Below are positions 54,442 to 63,063 of a DNA stretch of 64,000 nt, one piece after another; the first letter of the stretch is position 1; each line of letters opens with the position of its first letter. This DNA is from Gammaproteobacteria bacterium (GTDB taxonomy: Bacteria > Pseudomonadota > Gammaproteobacteria > Burkholderiales > Rhodocyclaceae). The DNA is taken from the NCBI GenBank assembly GCA_018828385.1, contig JAHJVE010000023.1:434001-498000 (forward strand), written 5' to 3'. Below the pieces are notes generated by a model, which was not told the origin of the DNA, ran no database searches, and worked only from the letters and a program-made list of their open reading frames with translations. The position numbers were made by a program, and so were the translations under genes.

Positions 54442-55890
54442 TCAGGCTTTCGTCGCAGCAGGCTGATGGCCCGTTTTGAAGGGGGTTTCACGATTGCTAC
54501 GGTCAACCGGCTTTTTTGCCCAAAATCGAAATCCTCTTTTTGCCCGGGGCAGCGCGGAATCGAGTTCGGCCAGCACAGGCAGGTCGAGCGCCAGGGCGAG
54601 GTCTTCGGCCGAACGGATGCGGCGCTGGCTGAGTTCGAGGACGAGCGCGGCGCCAACGCCGAGCATGCCGCCGAGGAAAATGGAAACCAGCACGTTGAGG
54701 AAGACCTTGGGCCGGGAGTGCTCGGTCGGCTCAGTGGCCGGGCTGAGCACGAGCACGTTGGTCTGCTGCGACTGGCCTTCGAGATTGGTTTGCATCATGC
54801 GCTGGCCAACGGCCTCGTAGGCGCGGCGGGCGGTTTCGACGTCGTTGACCAGCACGGAGAGTTCATCGCGCTGCGAGCGCAGGTCGAGTACCCGTTTTTT
54901 CTGTTCTTCGATCGCCTTCTTGAGTTCGTCCTGCTTTACGATACCGAACTTGCTGGCGACGGCGTTCCCGCCGGAGATACGGCCGATTTCCTGACGCAGT
55001 TGCTGGCGCTGCTCGGCGATCTGGGCTTCGAGCTGCTGGACTTGCGGATGATTCTTGCCGAGGTTGCTGCCGATTTGCGAAAGCTGCGATTCGGCCCGGG
55101 CGATTTCGGCTTTGAGGCCCTGGACCAGCGGGTTCTGCAGGACTTCGAGCGAGAGTTCGCTGGTGCCGCTCTTTTGCCGGCTGGAGGCGTCGGCACGCTG
55201 GGCCTGGGTAGCGGAGAGCTGCATGGTCAGGTCGTTGAGGCGGGCGGTTTCGTTGTCCATCATGCGTTCGTCGGTAACGACGATGCCTTTTTCCTGCTGG
55301 TAGGCGGAAAGGCGGGACTGGGCTTTTTCGAGGTTGGCGCGCAGGCCTTTCTGGCGCTCTTCAAACCAGGCGCTGTATTGGCGGGCCGGCTCGACGCGCA
55401 TTTCGATGGAGGTGTCGATATAGGCCTGGGCAAAGGCGTTGGCAACGGCGGCGGCAAAAATCGGGTCGGCGCCGGAGAAGCTCACGCTGATCACATTGCT
55501 CTCGCGGGAAGGCTTGATGTCTAGCTTCTTTTGCAGGATTCCGGCGTAGTAGCCTTCCAGCGTGCCCTTGCCTTCGCTGGCTTCTTTCCAGCTGTCGACG
55601 GCCTCGGCACTCTTCTCGAAGCCGAGCAGCTTGACGACGCGGGTGGCGACGCGCTCGCTGTTGATGATGTCCATCTGCGTCGCCATGTAGCCGGGCGCCA
55701 TCATGCCCTGCATGATCATGCCGGCGATGGGGTCGGGCGATTTGACGTCGATGACCAGCGAGGTGGTGGCCGTGTATTCCTTGGGCAGGATCAGGCTGAT
55801 GACCAAGGTGGTCAGCACCGTGACGCCAAAAATCGACAGCGCCAGCTTGCGGCGTGCCCAGAGGATGAGGAGAAATTGCTGAAAAGTCAT
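54442..55890 (-). CDS. epsF: chain-length determinant protein EpsF (Wzz/GNVR type)
   Basis: 482 residues: membrane segment near the N-terminus, long periplasmic coiled coils and a second membrane segment at about 405-425 (NVLVSIFLGGMLGVGAALVLEL). The cytoplasmic tail ends in an insertion from the dispersed repeat: residues about 453-466, reading WAKKPVDRSN. Anchors the kinase EpsG and spans the periplasm toward EpsE. Confidence 0.92.
   Translation of the reverse strand: MTFQQFLLILWARRKLALSIFGVTVLTTLVISLILPKEYTATTSLVIDVKSPDPIAGMIMQGMMAPGYMATQMDIINSERVATRVVKLLGFEKSAEAVDSWKEASEGKGTLEGYYAGILQKKLDIKPSRESNVISVSFSGADPIFAAAVANAFAQAYIDTSIEMRVEPARQYSAWFEERQKGLRANLEKAQSRLSAYQQEKGIVVTDERMMDNETARLNDLTMQLSATQAQRADASSRQKSGTSELSLEVLQNPLVQGLKAEIARAESQLSQIGSNLGKNHPQVQQLEAQIAEQRQQLRQEIGRISGGNAVASKFGIVKQDELKKAIEEQKKRVLDLRSQRDELSVLVNDVETARRAYEAVGQRMMQTNLEGQSQQTNVLVLSPATEPTEHSRPKVFLNVLVSIFLGGMLGVGAALVLELSQRRIRSAEDLALALDLPVLAELDSALPRAKRGFRFWAKKPVDRSNRETPFKTGHQPAATKA
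54493..54532 (+). repeat. dispersed 40-bp repeat, copy 11 (3' end of epsF)
   Basis: Close match: ATTGCTACGGTCAACCGG, CTTTTTTGCCC, AAAATCGAAAT. Antisense to epsF; read as FWAKKPVDRSN, the frame also used in rluB. Confidence 0.9.
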
Positions 55891-55914
55891 GCGGGGCTTT
55901 CGGTGATCTTCTGT

Positions 55915-56724
55915 TTAGAAGAAGCTTTCCTGGACGTAGAGCACATCGTCGGCTTGAATGAGGTCGGACTTTTCCGGCGAGATGATCTGCACCTTGCCGT
56001 CCGGGCCGCGCCGGTGAATGCGCAGGCCGCGTTCGGTGCCGCGAACGGTCAGGCCGGCGCTCTGGGCCAGGCCCTGGAGCACGGTCATGTTGCGTTCGAG
56101 GCGGTAGGAGCCACCGCGCTGGACTTCGCCGTAGATGTAGAAAACCGGGGCGCGATGAACGTAGATGATGTCGCCGCCGGCCACCGGCACATCGAGATCG
56201 GTGTCGCCGCTGAGGAGCATGGCCGGGATGTCGATTTCCCGGCGGAAGGTCTTGCCGTCGCGAACGCCGGAAAGAATGATGACATCGGCGCCGCCGGTGG
56301 GGATGGCACCACCGGCCGTGGCCAGCATGTCGGTCAGCCGGGTGTTGCCGGTTTCGATGGGGTAGCGGCCCGGCCGATTGACCATGCCGAGAATGGAAAC
56401 CTGGTTGCCCTTGAATTGCATGAGCAGGATATTGACCTGCGGCTTTTGCACGAAGCCGCCGTCGCGCAGCTTGTTGGCGATGGCCAGCTCGGCCTCGGCA
56501 ATCGACAGACCACCGAGGTGCACGGCGCCGATCAGCGGATAGGTGATGGAGCCGCTTTCGGCAACGCGGGTTTCAACCGTGAGGTCCGGGCTCTGGAACA
56601 CGCTGATCTTGATGGCGTCGCCGGCCCCCAGGCGGTAGTCGACCGGCTTGCCTTGCGCCTGCGCGCCGGCGATGAGGCCAAAGGTGAGGAGAACGCCGAG
56701 GAGAAGTCTGTTTAGGTAGCTCAT
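55915..56724 (-). CDS. epsE: polysaccharide export protein EpsE (Wza-like)
   Basis: 269 residues. Signal peptide ending AQAQ; polysaccharide export domain starting YRLGAGDAIKISVFQSPDLT, then SLBB-type repeats (QVSILGMVNRPGRYPI, FYIYGEVQRGGSYRL). Periplasmic/outer-membrane component that passes the polymer out. Between epsF (24-bp gap) and epsD. Confidence 0.93.
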   Translation of the reverse strand: MSYLNRLLLGVLLTFGLIAGAQAQGKPVDYRLGAGDAIKISVFQSPDLTVETRVAESGSITYPLIGAVHLGGLSIAEAELAIANKLRDGGFVQKPQVNILLMQFKGNQVSILGMVNRPGRYPIETGNTRLTDMLATAGGAIPTGGADVIILSGVRDGKTFRREIDIPAMLLSGDTDLDVPVAGGDIIYVHRAPVFYIYGEVQRGGSYRLERNMTVLQGLAQSAGLTVRGTERGLRIHRRGPDGKVQIISPEKSDLIQADDVLYVQESFF

Positions 56725-56742
56725 GGATGGGTGTTTTCCGCT

Positions 56743-57681
56743 TTACTTGAGACCGGCAATGCCTTTGGTGACGGCAGCCTCGGCGGCGCTGGGCGCAGCC
56801 TTTTCAGGTTCGGCAGTCGCCGGGGCGGCGGCGACTGCCGGCTCGCTGCGGACAAATTCGCCGACGTATTCGATCTTGGCCTTTTCGCGCAGCTCCTTCA
56901 TGGCGCCGCGGGCGGCTTCGGATTTCTGCTTGTTGTTGATGAAGTTTTCGATGAAGGGCTGAGCCTTGATTTCATCCATCGGCTCGGACTTGCTGGCCAG
57001 CACGGTGATGAGCGCAGCACGCCCCTGGTTTTCGATCATCTGAACCTGACCATCCTTGACCTGGGACAGACGCGGCAGCAGTTCGAGAGCCAGTTGCTCG
57101 GCCGCCTTGACGCTGACGCCGCCGGCAACTTGAATGCCTTTGGCCTTGAGCCCGGTGACCACTTCGGCCACCGAGGATTTGCCGGTGCCCAGTTGCGCCT
57201 TCACGCCGTCGATGATGTCCTGGCTGGCGGCAAAGGCGATTTCTTCAATACGGTAGATCTTGCGGTTGGCAAACAGCTCCGGGTGATCGTTGTAAAACTT
57301 GCGAATCTCGTCGATGGAGGGCTTGGTCTGATTGGCCACCTTTTGCTCGATGAAGGCGCGAGCGAGGATGTCGCGGCGAGCGCCTTCGATGGCCTGCATG
57401 ACATTGGGCGTGCGCTCGAGCTTGGCTTCCAGCGCCTGCTGCACGGCCAGCTCCTGATCGATCAGGCTTTCCAGCACCTGGTGCTTGGCGGCTTCGGCCT
57501 TGGCAGCGGGAATGTTGGGGGTGCGCTGCAGTACGAAGTTGATCTGATGAACGGAGATTTCGCCGTCATTCACTTTCGCGGCAACCTGGGAGGCTGCTTT
57601 TTTCTCGGGCGGACGATCGCCGCACGCGCCAAGAACCAGGGTGGAAAGAACAACGGCAGAGATGGTTTTGAGCTTGTTCAC
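56743..57681 (-). CDS. epsD: EpsD-family peptidyl-prolyl isomerase-like lipoprotein
   Basis: 312 residues. Lipobox LGAC at the N-terminus. SurA-N-like helical region followed by a PpiC-type domain, with a Pro/Ala-rich tail. Probably helps fold export components in the periplasm. Between epsE and epsL. Confidence 0.9.
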   Translation of the reverse strand: MNKLKTISAVVLSTLVLGACGDRPPEKKAASQVAAKVNDGEISVHQINFVLQRTPNIPAAKAEAAKHQVLESLIDQELAVQQALEAKLERTPNVMQAIEGARRDILARAFIEQKVANQTKPSIDEIRKFYNDHPELFANRKIYRIEEIAFAASQDIIDGVKAQLGTGKSSVAEVVTGLKAKGIQVAGGVSVKAAEQLALELLPRLSQVKDGQVQMIENQGRAALITVLASKSEPMDEIKAQPFIENFINNKQKSEAARGAMKELREKAKIEYVGEFVRSEPAVAAAPATAEPEKAAPSAAEAAVTKGIAGLK

Positions 57682-57732
57682 TGGGTCACCTTAAATTTAG
57701 TTGGGGCGGATTCTTGTATGGGTTTGGTCAGG

Positions 57733-58983
57733 TCAGTACTGGGCGCTGAGCGAGACATAAGTGGTGCGGTCTTTGTAGTCGTAGCGGTCATCGTTGACGT
57801 TGCGCTTCTCGAAGTTCATGCCGGCCTTGAGTTCGAGCCAGCGCACGGGGCGGTAGCCAAGATCGAGGCCGGCCCGGCTGGTTTTGTCTTCGCGCTGCGC
57901 AACGCCGGCCGGCAGCGGGGTTATTTCGCCGCGATAGCTGCGCTTGCCGTAGCCCAGGCGGGCGCCGGCCGAGATCTTGTCGGTGGCAGCCCAGCGGGCG
58001 CCAAGGTTGAGTTCATCCAGTTCGTAGTAGCTGGAGGTGATCAGCCCGAAAGGCGGCTGCGCTTCCCGGTAGCTTCCCTGGAAGCCCACGAGATCGTGCT
58101 TGTAGCCGAAGGTAAAACTGCTCTTGCCGGTGACGGCATAGACGAGATCGAGATTGCCGGCCCAGCCGCTGTAGTCGCGCGAGACGAAATGGTCGTGCTG
58201 GCGCTCAAGGTATTCGACCCGGCTGCGCAATTGGGCCTTGCCGGTGAGCAACCAGCTGACATCGACTTCGACACCGTTATGAGAGAAACCGTTGTCGGAC
58301 TGCGCAGCCGCATTGAACGGGCGATTCGAGTAGCTGCCATCGAGCTGCTTGACGCGCAGGGTGACGGTATTGCCGGAAACGGGACGGAAACGGAAGCCGA
58401 AGTTGAAGCCGCTGGCTTCGTAATCGTTTTCGGCCAGAACCGCCTGTTCGTTGCTCACGCTGGTCCGCGACACCCCAAGCAGGGCCGCCCAGTTGCTGTG
58501 AAACCAGTAGTTGACCGTGAACCGCTCGTTCTCGATCAGGCGAACATTACGCGCCCGATAGTCGTTGGTGGTGTAGTCGGAATAGGTGTTGAGCGACTCG
58601 GCACGATCAAGCGAAAGATCGCCCGTCCACCGGGTGCCAACGGCCCACAGCCACTTGCCGTCGTAGTTCAGGGCCAGGAAATCGAGAAAGCCGCTGCGCT
58701 GGTAGCTGGTATCGACAAAATTGATATTGCCGATGAGTTGCTGGCGGCCCAGCGTCTTGCTGGCATTGAGCCCCACCGAGGCAATGGTGATGGTGTCGGA
58801 ACGCCCTTCAAGACCGTAATTGGCCGGGTTTGCCGAGGGCGTCAGGCGGAACATATTATCGTCATGCATCATCGTCATCGCGGCGCTCAGATTAATGACA
58901 TCGCCTTCATTCGCCACCGCAGCGGAGGCATGAACGAGCAGAGAGGCCGCTAATGCGAAAAGGATTTTTTGACATGACATCAT
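57733..58983 (-). CDS. epsL: outer-membrane beta-barrel protein EpsL
   Basis: 416 residues with a signal peptide ending AAVAN, then about 16 alternating beta segments and a C-terminal aromatic residue (SLSAQY). Matches the XrtB/PEP-CTERM-associated outer-membrane family. First gene of the large minus-strand operon; its promoter should be in the following 58984-59360 gap. Confidence 0.9.
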   Translation of the reverse strand: MMSCQKILFALAASLLVHASAAVANEGDVINLSAAMTMMHDDNMFRLTPSANPANYGLEGRSDTITIASVGLNASKTLGRQQLIGNINFVDTSYQRSGFLDFLALNYDGKWLWAVGTRWTGDLSLDRAESLNTYSDYTTNDYRARNVRLIENERFTVNYWFHSNWAALLGVSRTSVSNEQAVLAENDYEASGFNFGFRFRPVSGNTVTLRVKQLDGSYSNRPFNAAAQSDNGFSHNGVEVDVSWLLTGKAQLRSRVEYLERQHDHFVSRDYSGWAGNLDLVYAVTGKSSFTFGYKHDLVGFQGSYREAQPPFGLITSSYYELDELNLGARWAATDKISAGARLGYGKRSYRGEITPLPAGVAQREDKTSRAGLDLGYRPVRWLELKAGMNFEKRNVNDDRYDYKDRTTYVSLSAQY

Positions 58984-59360
58984 TCTTTAAATGTTACCAC
59001 ATTGCACTGCAGCATTTTTCCTGAAAACACCGATTTTGCCCATAAATCAAGGATTACAGACAAAACCGGAATCAATTGAACATTCATTTGCCATGAACCA
59101 CTTAAGCGGAACAAATTTCCACGACCCCTGCGAAAATAAAATCCATTCAGAATAACCCGTCATTATCTGCACAATTCAATGAATGGAGCATCTAAACCAC
59201 GCGTCATTTTGTCGCAGTCAAGTCTGTGAGCTTAGAGGAGGTGTGTTGCATTTGAATGACGCCAGGCCGCTGCCGGCGGATCGGCGGAACGGTCACTCCG
59301 TCGCCTGCGAGGGGAGCACCTGTGGCAACGCCATCACGACGTCGCTGACGACCTGAAATG
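58984..59360. promoter_or_regulatory. intergenic region between epsL and rocF
   Basis: About 375 bp, AT-rich near epsL. It must hold the promoter of the eps operon (minus strand), but I could not identify a clear -35/-10 or sigma-54 pair. A partial repeat-like GATTTTGCCCATAAAT occurs near 59031. Confidence 0.4.
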
Positions 59361-60257
59361 CTACATGCCGGGTGGCAGCAGTTCCCCGATCAGGTCCGAG
59401 ATCAGCCCGGCCGTAGCGCCGTGGCGGTCGCGGTCGGGGTTGTATTCGACGATTTCCAGCGCCTTGAGGCCGGGCAAGCCGCCAATCCGGCGCATGGCCT
59501 CGACCACATCGTGCACGACCAGGCCATCCGGTTCCGGGCTGCCCACGCCGGGCGCCAGACGCGGGTCGATGGCATCGAGGTCGAGCGTGACGCCAAAACC
59601 AGCCGGTGCGCTGGCCACGATGGCAATGGCTTCGTCGAGGCAGTCGGCAAAGCCGCGGTGGAGAATTTCATCGCTGTCGATGATGCGGACCTGCATGCCC
59701 CGGAGAAATTCGAGTTCCTCGGGTTCGTAGCTGCGCGGGCCGAGAACGACGGTATGGGCGGCAACGACCTGCCGGCCGGCGAGACCGATGTTGAGCAGGC
59801 GTTTGTCGCCGCGCCCGAGCAGGCAGGCCAGCGGCATGCCGTGGATGGCGCCGGAGTAGCTGGTTTCCGGGGTGTGGCTGTCGAGATGGGCATCGATCCA
59901 GAGTAGCCCGACCGGCTCGTTCAGGGTGCGGGCAACGCCGCTCCAGGTGCCGATGGCGACCGAGTGATCGCCCCCGAGAACGACTGGAAATTCTTTGCTG
60001 CGCAGGGCGAGCCCGACTTCATCGGCAAGATTGCGGCACAGGCCGGCGATGCGGGCGATGGTCGAGGCACCGTCGCCTTCCGGCGCAAACAGCGTCCTAC
60101 CCCAGTCGATGCGGGGGTGATGCTCCAGTTCGTGCCAGGCTTGCGAGCGGTGAAAGGCAACCGGACCATCGGCGCAGGCACGATCCTGGGCACCGATGCC
60201 GCTGGCGGCACCAATGATGCGGATGTGGGCTGCGTGGTCCGGGTTGTGCCGTTTCAT
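59361..60257 (-). CDS. rocF: arginase
   Basis: Hydrolyses arginine to ornithine and urea with two manganese ions. 298 residues from the ATG at 60257, which overlaps the yceH stop by 4 bp. Metal-site patterns VVLGGDHSVAIG, LWIDAHLDSHTPE, LDLDAIDP and EIVEYNP. The SGAIHGMPLA motif favours arginase over agmatinase. Unrelated to the polymer locus. Confidence 0.92.
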   Translation of the reverse strand: MKRHNPDHAAHIRIIGAASGIGAQDRACADGPVAFHRSQAWHELEHHPRIDWGRTLFAPEGDGASTIARIAGLCRNLADEVGLALRSKEFPVVLGGDHSVAIGTWSGVARTLNEPVGLLWIDAHLDSHTPETSYSGAIHGMPLACLLGRGDKRLLNIGLAGRQVVAAHTVVLGPRSYEPEELEFLRGMQVRIIDSDEILHRGFADCLDEAIAIVASAPAGFGVTLDLDAIDPRLAPGVGSPEPDGLVVHDVVEAMRRIGGLPGLKALEIVEYNPDRDRHGATAGLISDLIGELLPPGM

Positions 60258-60892
60258 GCGCCGATGGCAGCAAGCCTGGTTTTCATTTCGGCCAGTTCGG
60301 CTTCGAGCGCACTCACCCTCGCTTTCAGCTCCTCGATTTCCTGGTTGGCTGAATAGCTGGCCCTGGCCGGCGGCGCAGCTTCGATTTCCGGCTGACCGCT
60401 GAGCAAGTGCGCCCAGCGGTTTTCGCGGGCGCCGGGGAGGCGCGGCAATTCGATGACGAGAGCGCCCTCTTCCCGGTTGGCCAGTTCTTCGAGGAAGGCT
60501 TCGACCGAGGAGATGTCGGCAAAGCGGTGCAGGCGGTCGCAATTGAGGCGCAGTTCGCCGGCCGTCTGCGGGCCGCGCAGCATGAGCACGGTGAGCAGCG
60601 CCGAGGCCTGGGTCGGCACGCCGAGTATCTTTTCGAGGCGATGCTCAAAGCGGCTGACGCGGCTGCCGCTGACTTCATTGACCAACCACAGGCTCTTGAG
60701 CGTATCGAGGGCCTGCACGATGTCGGCTTCGCTGGCTTCGATGACCGGATTGCGGCTGGTCTTCTGATTGCAGCCGGCTTGGAGGGCATTGACCGAAAGC
60801 GGGTAGGTGTCGGGCACGGTGCGCTGTTTTTCGACCAGCGTTGCGAGTACGCGGGTTTCGAGCAGCGAGAGCGGGGGTAGCGGATTGGCCAT
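60254..60892 (-). CDS. yceH: YceH family protein (DUF480)
   Basis: 212 residues: two winged-helix-like domains (LLETRVLATLVEKQRTVPDTYPLSVNAL and ALLTVLMLRGPQTAGELRLN) and a C-terminal coiled coil ending in EMKTRLAAIG. Function unproven. Coupled to rocF by a 4-bp overlap. Confidence 0.9.
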   Translation of the reverse strand: MANPLPPLSLLETRVLATLVEKQRTVPDTYPLSVNALQAGCNQKTSRNPVIEASEADIVQALDTLKSLWLVNEVSGSRVSRFEHRLEKILGVPTQASALLTVLMLRGPQTAGELRLNCDRLHRFADISSVEAFLEELANREEGALVIELPRLPGARENRWAHLLSGQPEIEAAPPARASYSANQEIEELKARVSALEAELAEMKTRLAAIGA

Positions 60893-60910
60893 GACGTTTC
60901 TTTCCTGGTG

Positions 60911-61588
60911 TTATTGTTGATCGTTGACCGGCGCCTTTTGTTCCGGGTCGCGCAGCCAGGCGCGGTAGATTTGCAGGGCGACGTGGGCATCGTTGGCGGC
61001 GTAGAGCAACTGTCGGTCGTTGAGGCGGGTGCTGGCCCAGTTGCTGGTGCCAACCTTCTTGGATTTCTGGAGTTTCTGCCCGAAATAGTGGGCCACCGCC
61101 ACCTTGGCGCCAACGGTGCCGCGATGCCCCGGCCCGCGCAGCACTTCGCCGAGATCGAGCACATTGGTCAGTTCGATACCCAGGCGCGAACGCAGGGCGC
61201 TGCGGTCGTTGCCCAGCCCGAAACCGATCTTGAGCAGATGCGGCGCCGCGAGTATCTGGCGCAGGACGTCATGGTTGGCTGCGAAAGCGACGGGAAAGAG
61301 ATAAACGTGCTCATCGGTAGCCAGCTGAACGAGGTGCGGCCCGGTCGATATCTCGCCTTTGAGGAAGGTCGGTTTGGATTCCGTGTCGAAACCGATGGCC
61401 GGGGCTGCCTGCAATGCGGCCAGGGCGCGGGCAGCGAGCGATGCATCGAAAACCAGGCTGATCCTGTCCAGACCGACGCCGGGGTAGATCGGCAATTCGC
61501 TCTCGGCGAGTTGCCGGCGACTGATCGTGACGTCGCTCAATTGCCTGCACTCCTGACTGGTTTCATCGTCGTGACCGGCGGCATCCAT
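60911..61588 (-). CDS. 3'-5' exonuclease, DEDDy family (RNase D-like)
   Basis: 225 residues from the ATG at 61588, chosen for its AAGGA site. Exonuclease motifs: AIGFDTESKPTF, KIGFGLGNDRSAL and YAANDAHVAL. Lacks HRDC domains, so it is a stand-alone nuclease of unknown substrate. Confidence 0.87.
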   Translation of the reverse strand: MDAAGHDDETSQECRQLSDVTISRRQLAESELPIYPGVGLDRISLVFDASLAARALAALQAAPAIGFDTESKPTFLKGEISTGPHLVQLATDEHVYLFPVAFAANHDVLRQILAAPHLLKIGFGLGNDRSALRSRLGIELTNVLDLGEVLRGPGHRGTVGAKVAVAHYFGQKLQKSKKVGTSNWASTRLNDRQLLYAANDAHVALQIYRAWLRDPEQKAPVNDQQ

Positions 61589-61620
61589 GTATCCTTCAGG
61601 TTTTATACAGAAGCAAGTGT

Positions 61621-61872
61621 ATGGGATCACGCTGGCTCGCGGGCCTTTTCTCGCGCCTCAAGGCGCTGTTTTTCGGCTGCCCCGCCCCGCTCTCCGACTA
61701 TGCCCGCGCCCGGCAACTGATTGCCGCGGTCGACCGTGGCGGCATCCCGCTCAATCCGGCCAAGGTCAATGCCATCGCCCGCAGCCTCGGCCTCGAGGTT
61801 GCCCGCCACGCGCCGGTCGAGGCCACGCTGGAGCGCATCCGCCTCGCCCTGGCGCGCGCCACCGAACCATGA
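61621..61872 (+). CDS. small hypothetical protein
   Basis: 83 residues, basic and helical (LAGLFSRLKALFFGCP, then VNAIARSLGLEV). No known family. The stop overlaps the start of the GIY-YIG gene, so they are likely cotranscribed; this supports it being real. Divergent from the exonuclease gene. Confidence 0.6.
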   Translation: MGSRWLAGLFSRLKALFFGCPAPLSDYARARQLIAAVDRGGIPLNPAKVNAIARSLGLEVARHAPVEATLERIRLALARATEP

Positions 61873-62147
61873 GCAAGCCCTGGTTTCTATACATGATCGA
61901 GTGTGCCGATGGCAGCATCTACACCGGCATCGCCGTCGATGTCGAAAGCCGCTACGCCGCCCACTGCGCCGGAACCGGCGCCCGGTACACGCGCTCGCAT
62001 CCCCCGCTCCGTCTGCTCGGCTACGAAAACCATCCGGACAGATCATCGGCGTCGAAAGCGGAATACCGGGTCAAGCGACTGACACCTGGCGAGAAGCGCC
62101 GGTACGCCGCTTCACTGCACCCCGTCCCCGCCAATTTTCCCGGCTGA
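61869..62147 (+). CDS. GIY-YIG nuclease-family protein (YhbQ-like)
   Basis: 92 residues. Motifs FLYMIECADGSIYTGIA and SKAEYRVKRLTPGEKR. Single-domain UvrC-N-type endonuclease fold, function unknown. The ATG overlaps the upstream stop (ATGA). Confidence 0.87.
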   Translation: MSKPWFLYMIECADGSIYTGIAVDVESRYAAHCAGTGARYTRSHPPLRLLGYENHPDRSSASKAEYRVKRLTPGEKRRYAASLHPVPANFPG

Positions 62148-62162
62148 AAACCGGAAACTTCC

Positions 62163-62199
62163 ATTTCAATTTTGGGCAAAAATTCCGGTTGACCGTAGG
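62163..62199 (-). repeat. dispersed 40-bp repeat, copy 12 (intergenic)
   Basis: Reverse near-consensus copy: ATTTCAATTTTGGGC, AAAAATTCCGG, TTGACCGTAGG. Lies 15 bp after the GIY-YIG gene. Confidence 0.92.
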
Positions 62200-62354
62200 A
62201 GTCCCAAGTCGCCGAACGATCCTCCGTCAACCTTGAATGCCAAGGGAATTGCTCTATGCTAACCACATGGAGCATCGACTCATGAGGCGCTGGCGGGCAG
62301 CGGTTCAGCCAACCACGACGGGTGCTCCAATAACGCTGAACAGGAGTCCTGCCC

Positions 62355-62984
62355 ATGCCCACCTTCACCAGCCATGTCACCCAACTCGGTGGCACCGTTA
62401 CTCTGCGCCCCCCGTTCCCCCAGTACCGCAATATCTGGCGAACGGTGACCCTGACCTTTGACGACGTTGCCCATGGCACTGCCGTTGACACGACCTATGC
62501 CGGCACCGGCGTCACCCTGGCCAGTGTGACCTACCCACCTCGCACCTGGTCGGCATACGCCCGACAAATGCCCTTGGGTGCCGACGGCCAGAGCGGAAAG
62601 AATGTCCTGACGATCATCGAGAGCGATCCAGCCCACCCCTGGTTCGATGCGCGCTACGGCGCCATTGAAGTCACCTTTTCCCAATTGCAGCAATCGGTCA
62701 GCGTCTGGGCCTATGCCATGAATTCACCTGAAGGCGCCGGAAACGCCGACAACCGGCCATTCCTGGAAGCCTACGATGCCAGCGGGAAATATCTGGGAAA
62801 AGCGCTGACACAACTCGGCGTACACGACGCCAATTTCATCGGGCACTGGCATCCACTGAGTTTTTCATCGGCAAGCCGAAACATCGCGAAAATTCGCCTC
62901 TCGTCGCAGGCAAACGGGCTGCCGTGGACCTACACCGCCTTCGACAATCTGACGTTTGATCGAAACATATTCGCCAGTCCGTAG
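62355..62984 (+). CDS. hypothetical protein resembling the ectodomain of PEP-CTERM proteins
   Basis: 209 residues, GGAG ribosome site before ATG. Contains VTLTFDDVAHGTAVDTTYAG and ends AFDNLTFDRNIFASP. This layout is common in PEP-CTERM-anchored extracellular proteins, but here there is neither a signal peptide nor a PEP-CTERM tail. Beta-rich, soluble. Function unknown. Ends before a clear terminator. Confidence 0.6.
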   Translation: MPTFTSHVTQLGGTVTLRPPFPQYRNIWRTVTLTFDDVAHGTAVDTTYAGTGVTLASVTYPPRTWSAYARQMPLGADGQSGKNVLTIIESDPAHPWFDARYGAIEVTFSQLQQSVSVWAYAMNSPEGAGNADNRPFLEAYDASGKYLGKALTQLGVHDANFIGHWHPLSFSSASRNIAKIRLSSQANGLPWTYTAFDNLTFDRNIFASP

Positions 62985-63003
62985 CAACGAATTGCAGAAA
63001 TCC

Positions 63004-63030
63004 AAAAAGCGCCAATTTCGGCGCTTTTTT
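63004..63030 (+). terminator. intrinsic terminator after the 62355 gene
   Basis: AAAAAGCGCC-AATTTC-GGCGCTTTTTT: stem with a T-tract, placed 20 bp after the stop codon; also usable by the convergent DUF4124-like gene. Confidence 0.88.
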
Positions 63031-63063
63031 CTGCTGCCAACTCTCGGGACAAGAACCCCGAAA

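Noticed and set aside
56731-58953. 740-codon open frame on the + strand
   Set aside because: Antisense shadow of epsD and epsL; low-complexity, no ribosome site.
59028-59052. GATTTTGCCCATAAATC upstream of epsL, like the repeat's second half
   Set aside because: No first half; may be a decayed remnant but not supportable.
61708-61733. ATTGCCGCGGTCGACCGTGG near the repeat consensus
   Set aside because: Core is altered and the second half is absent; ordinary codons of a GC-rich gene.
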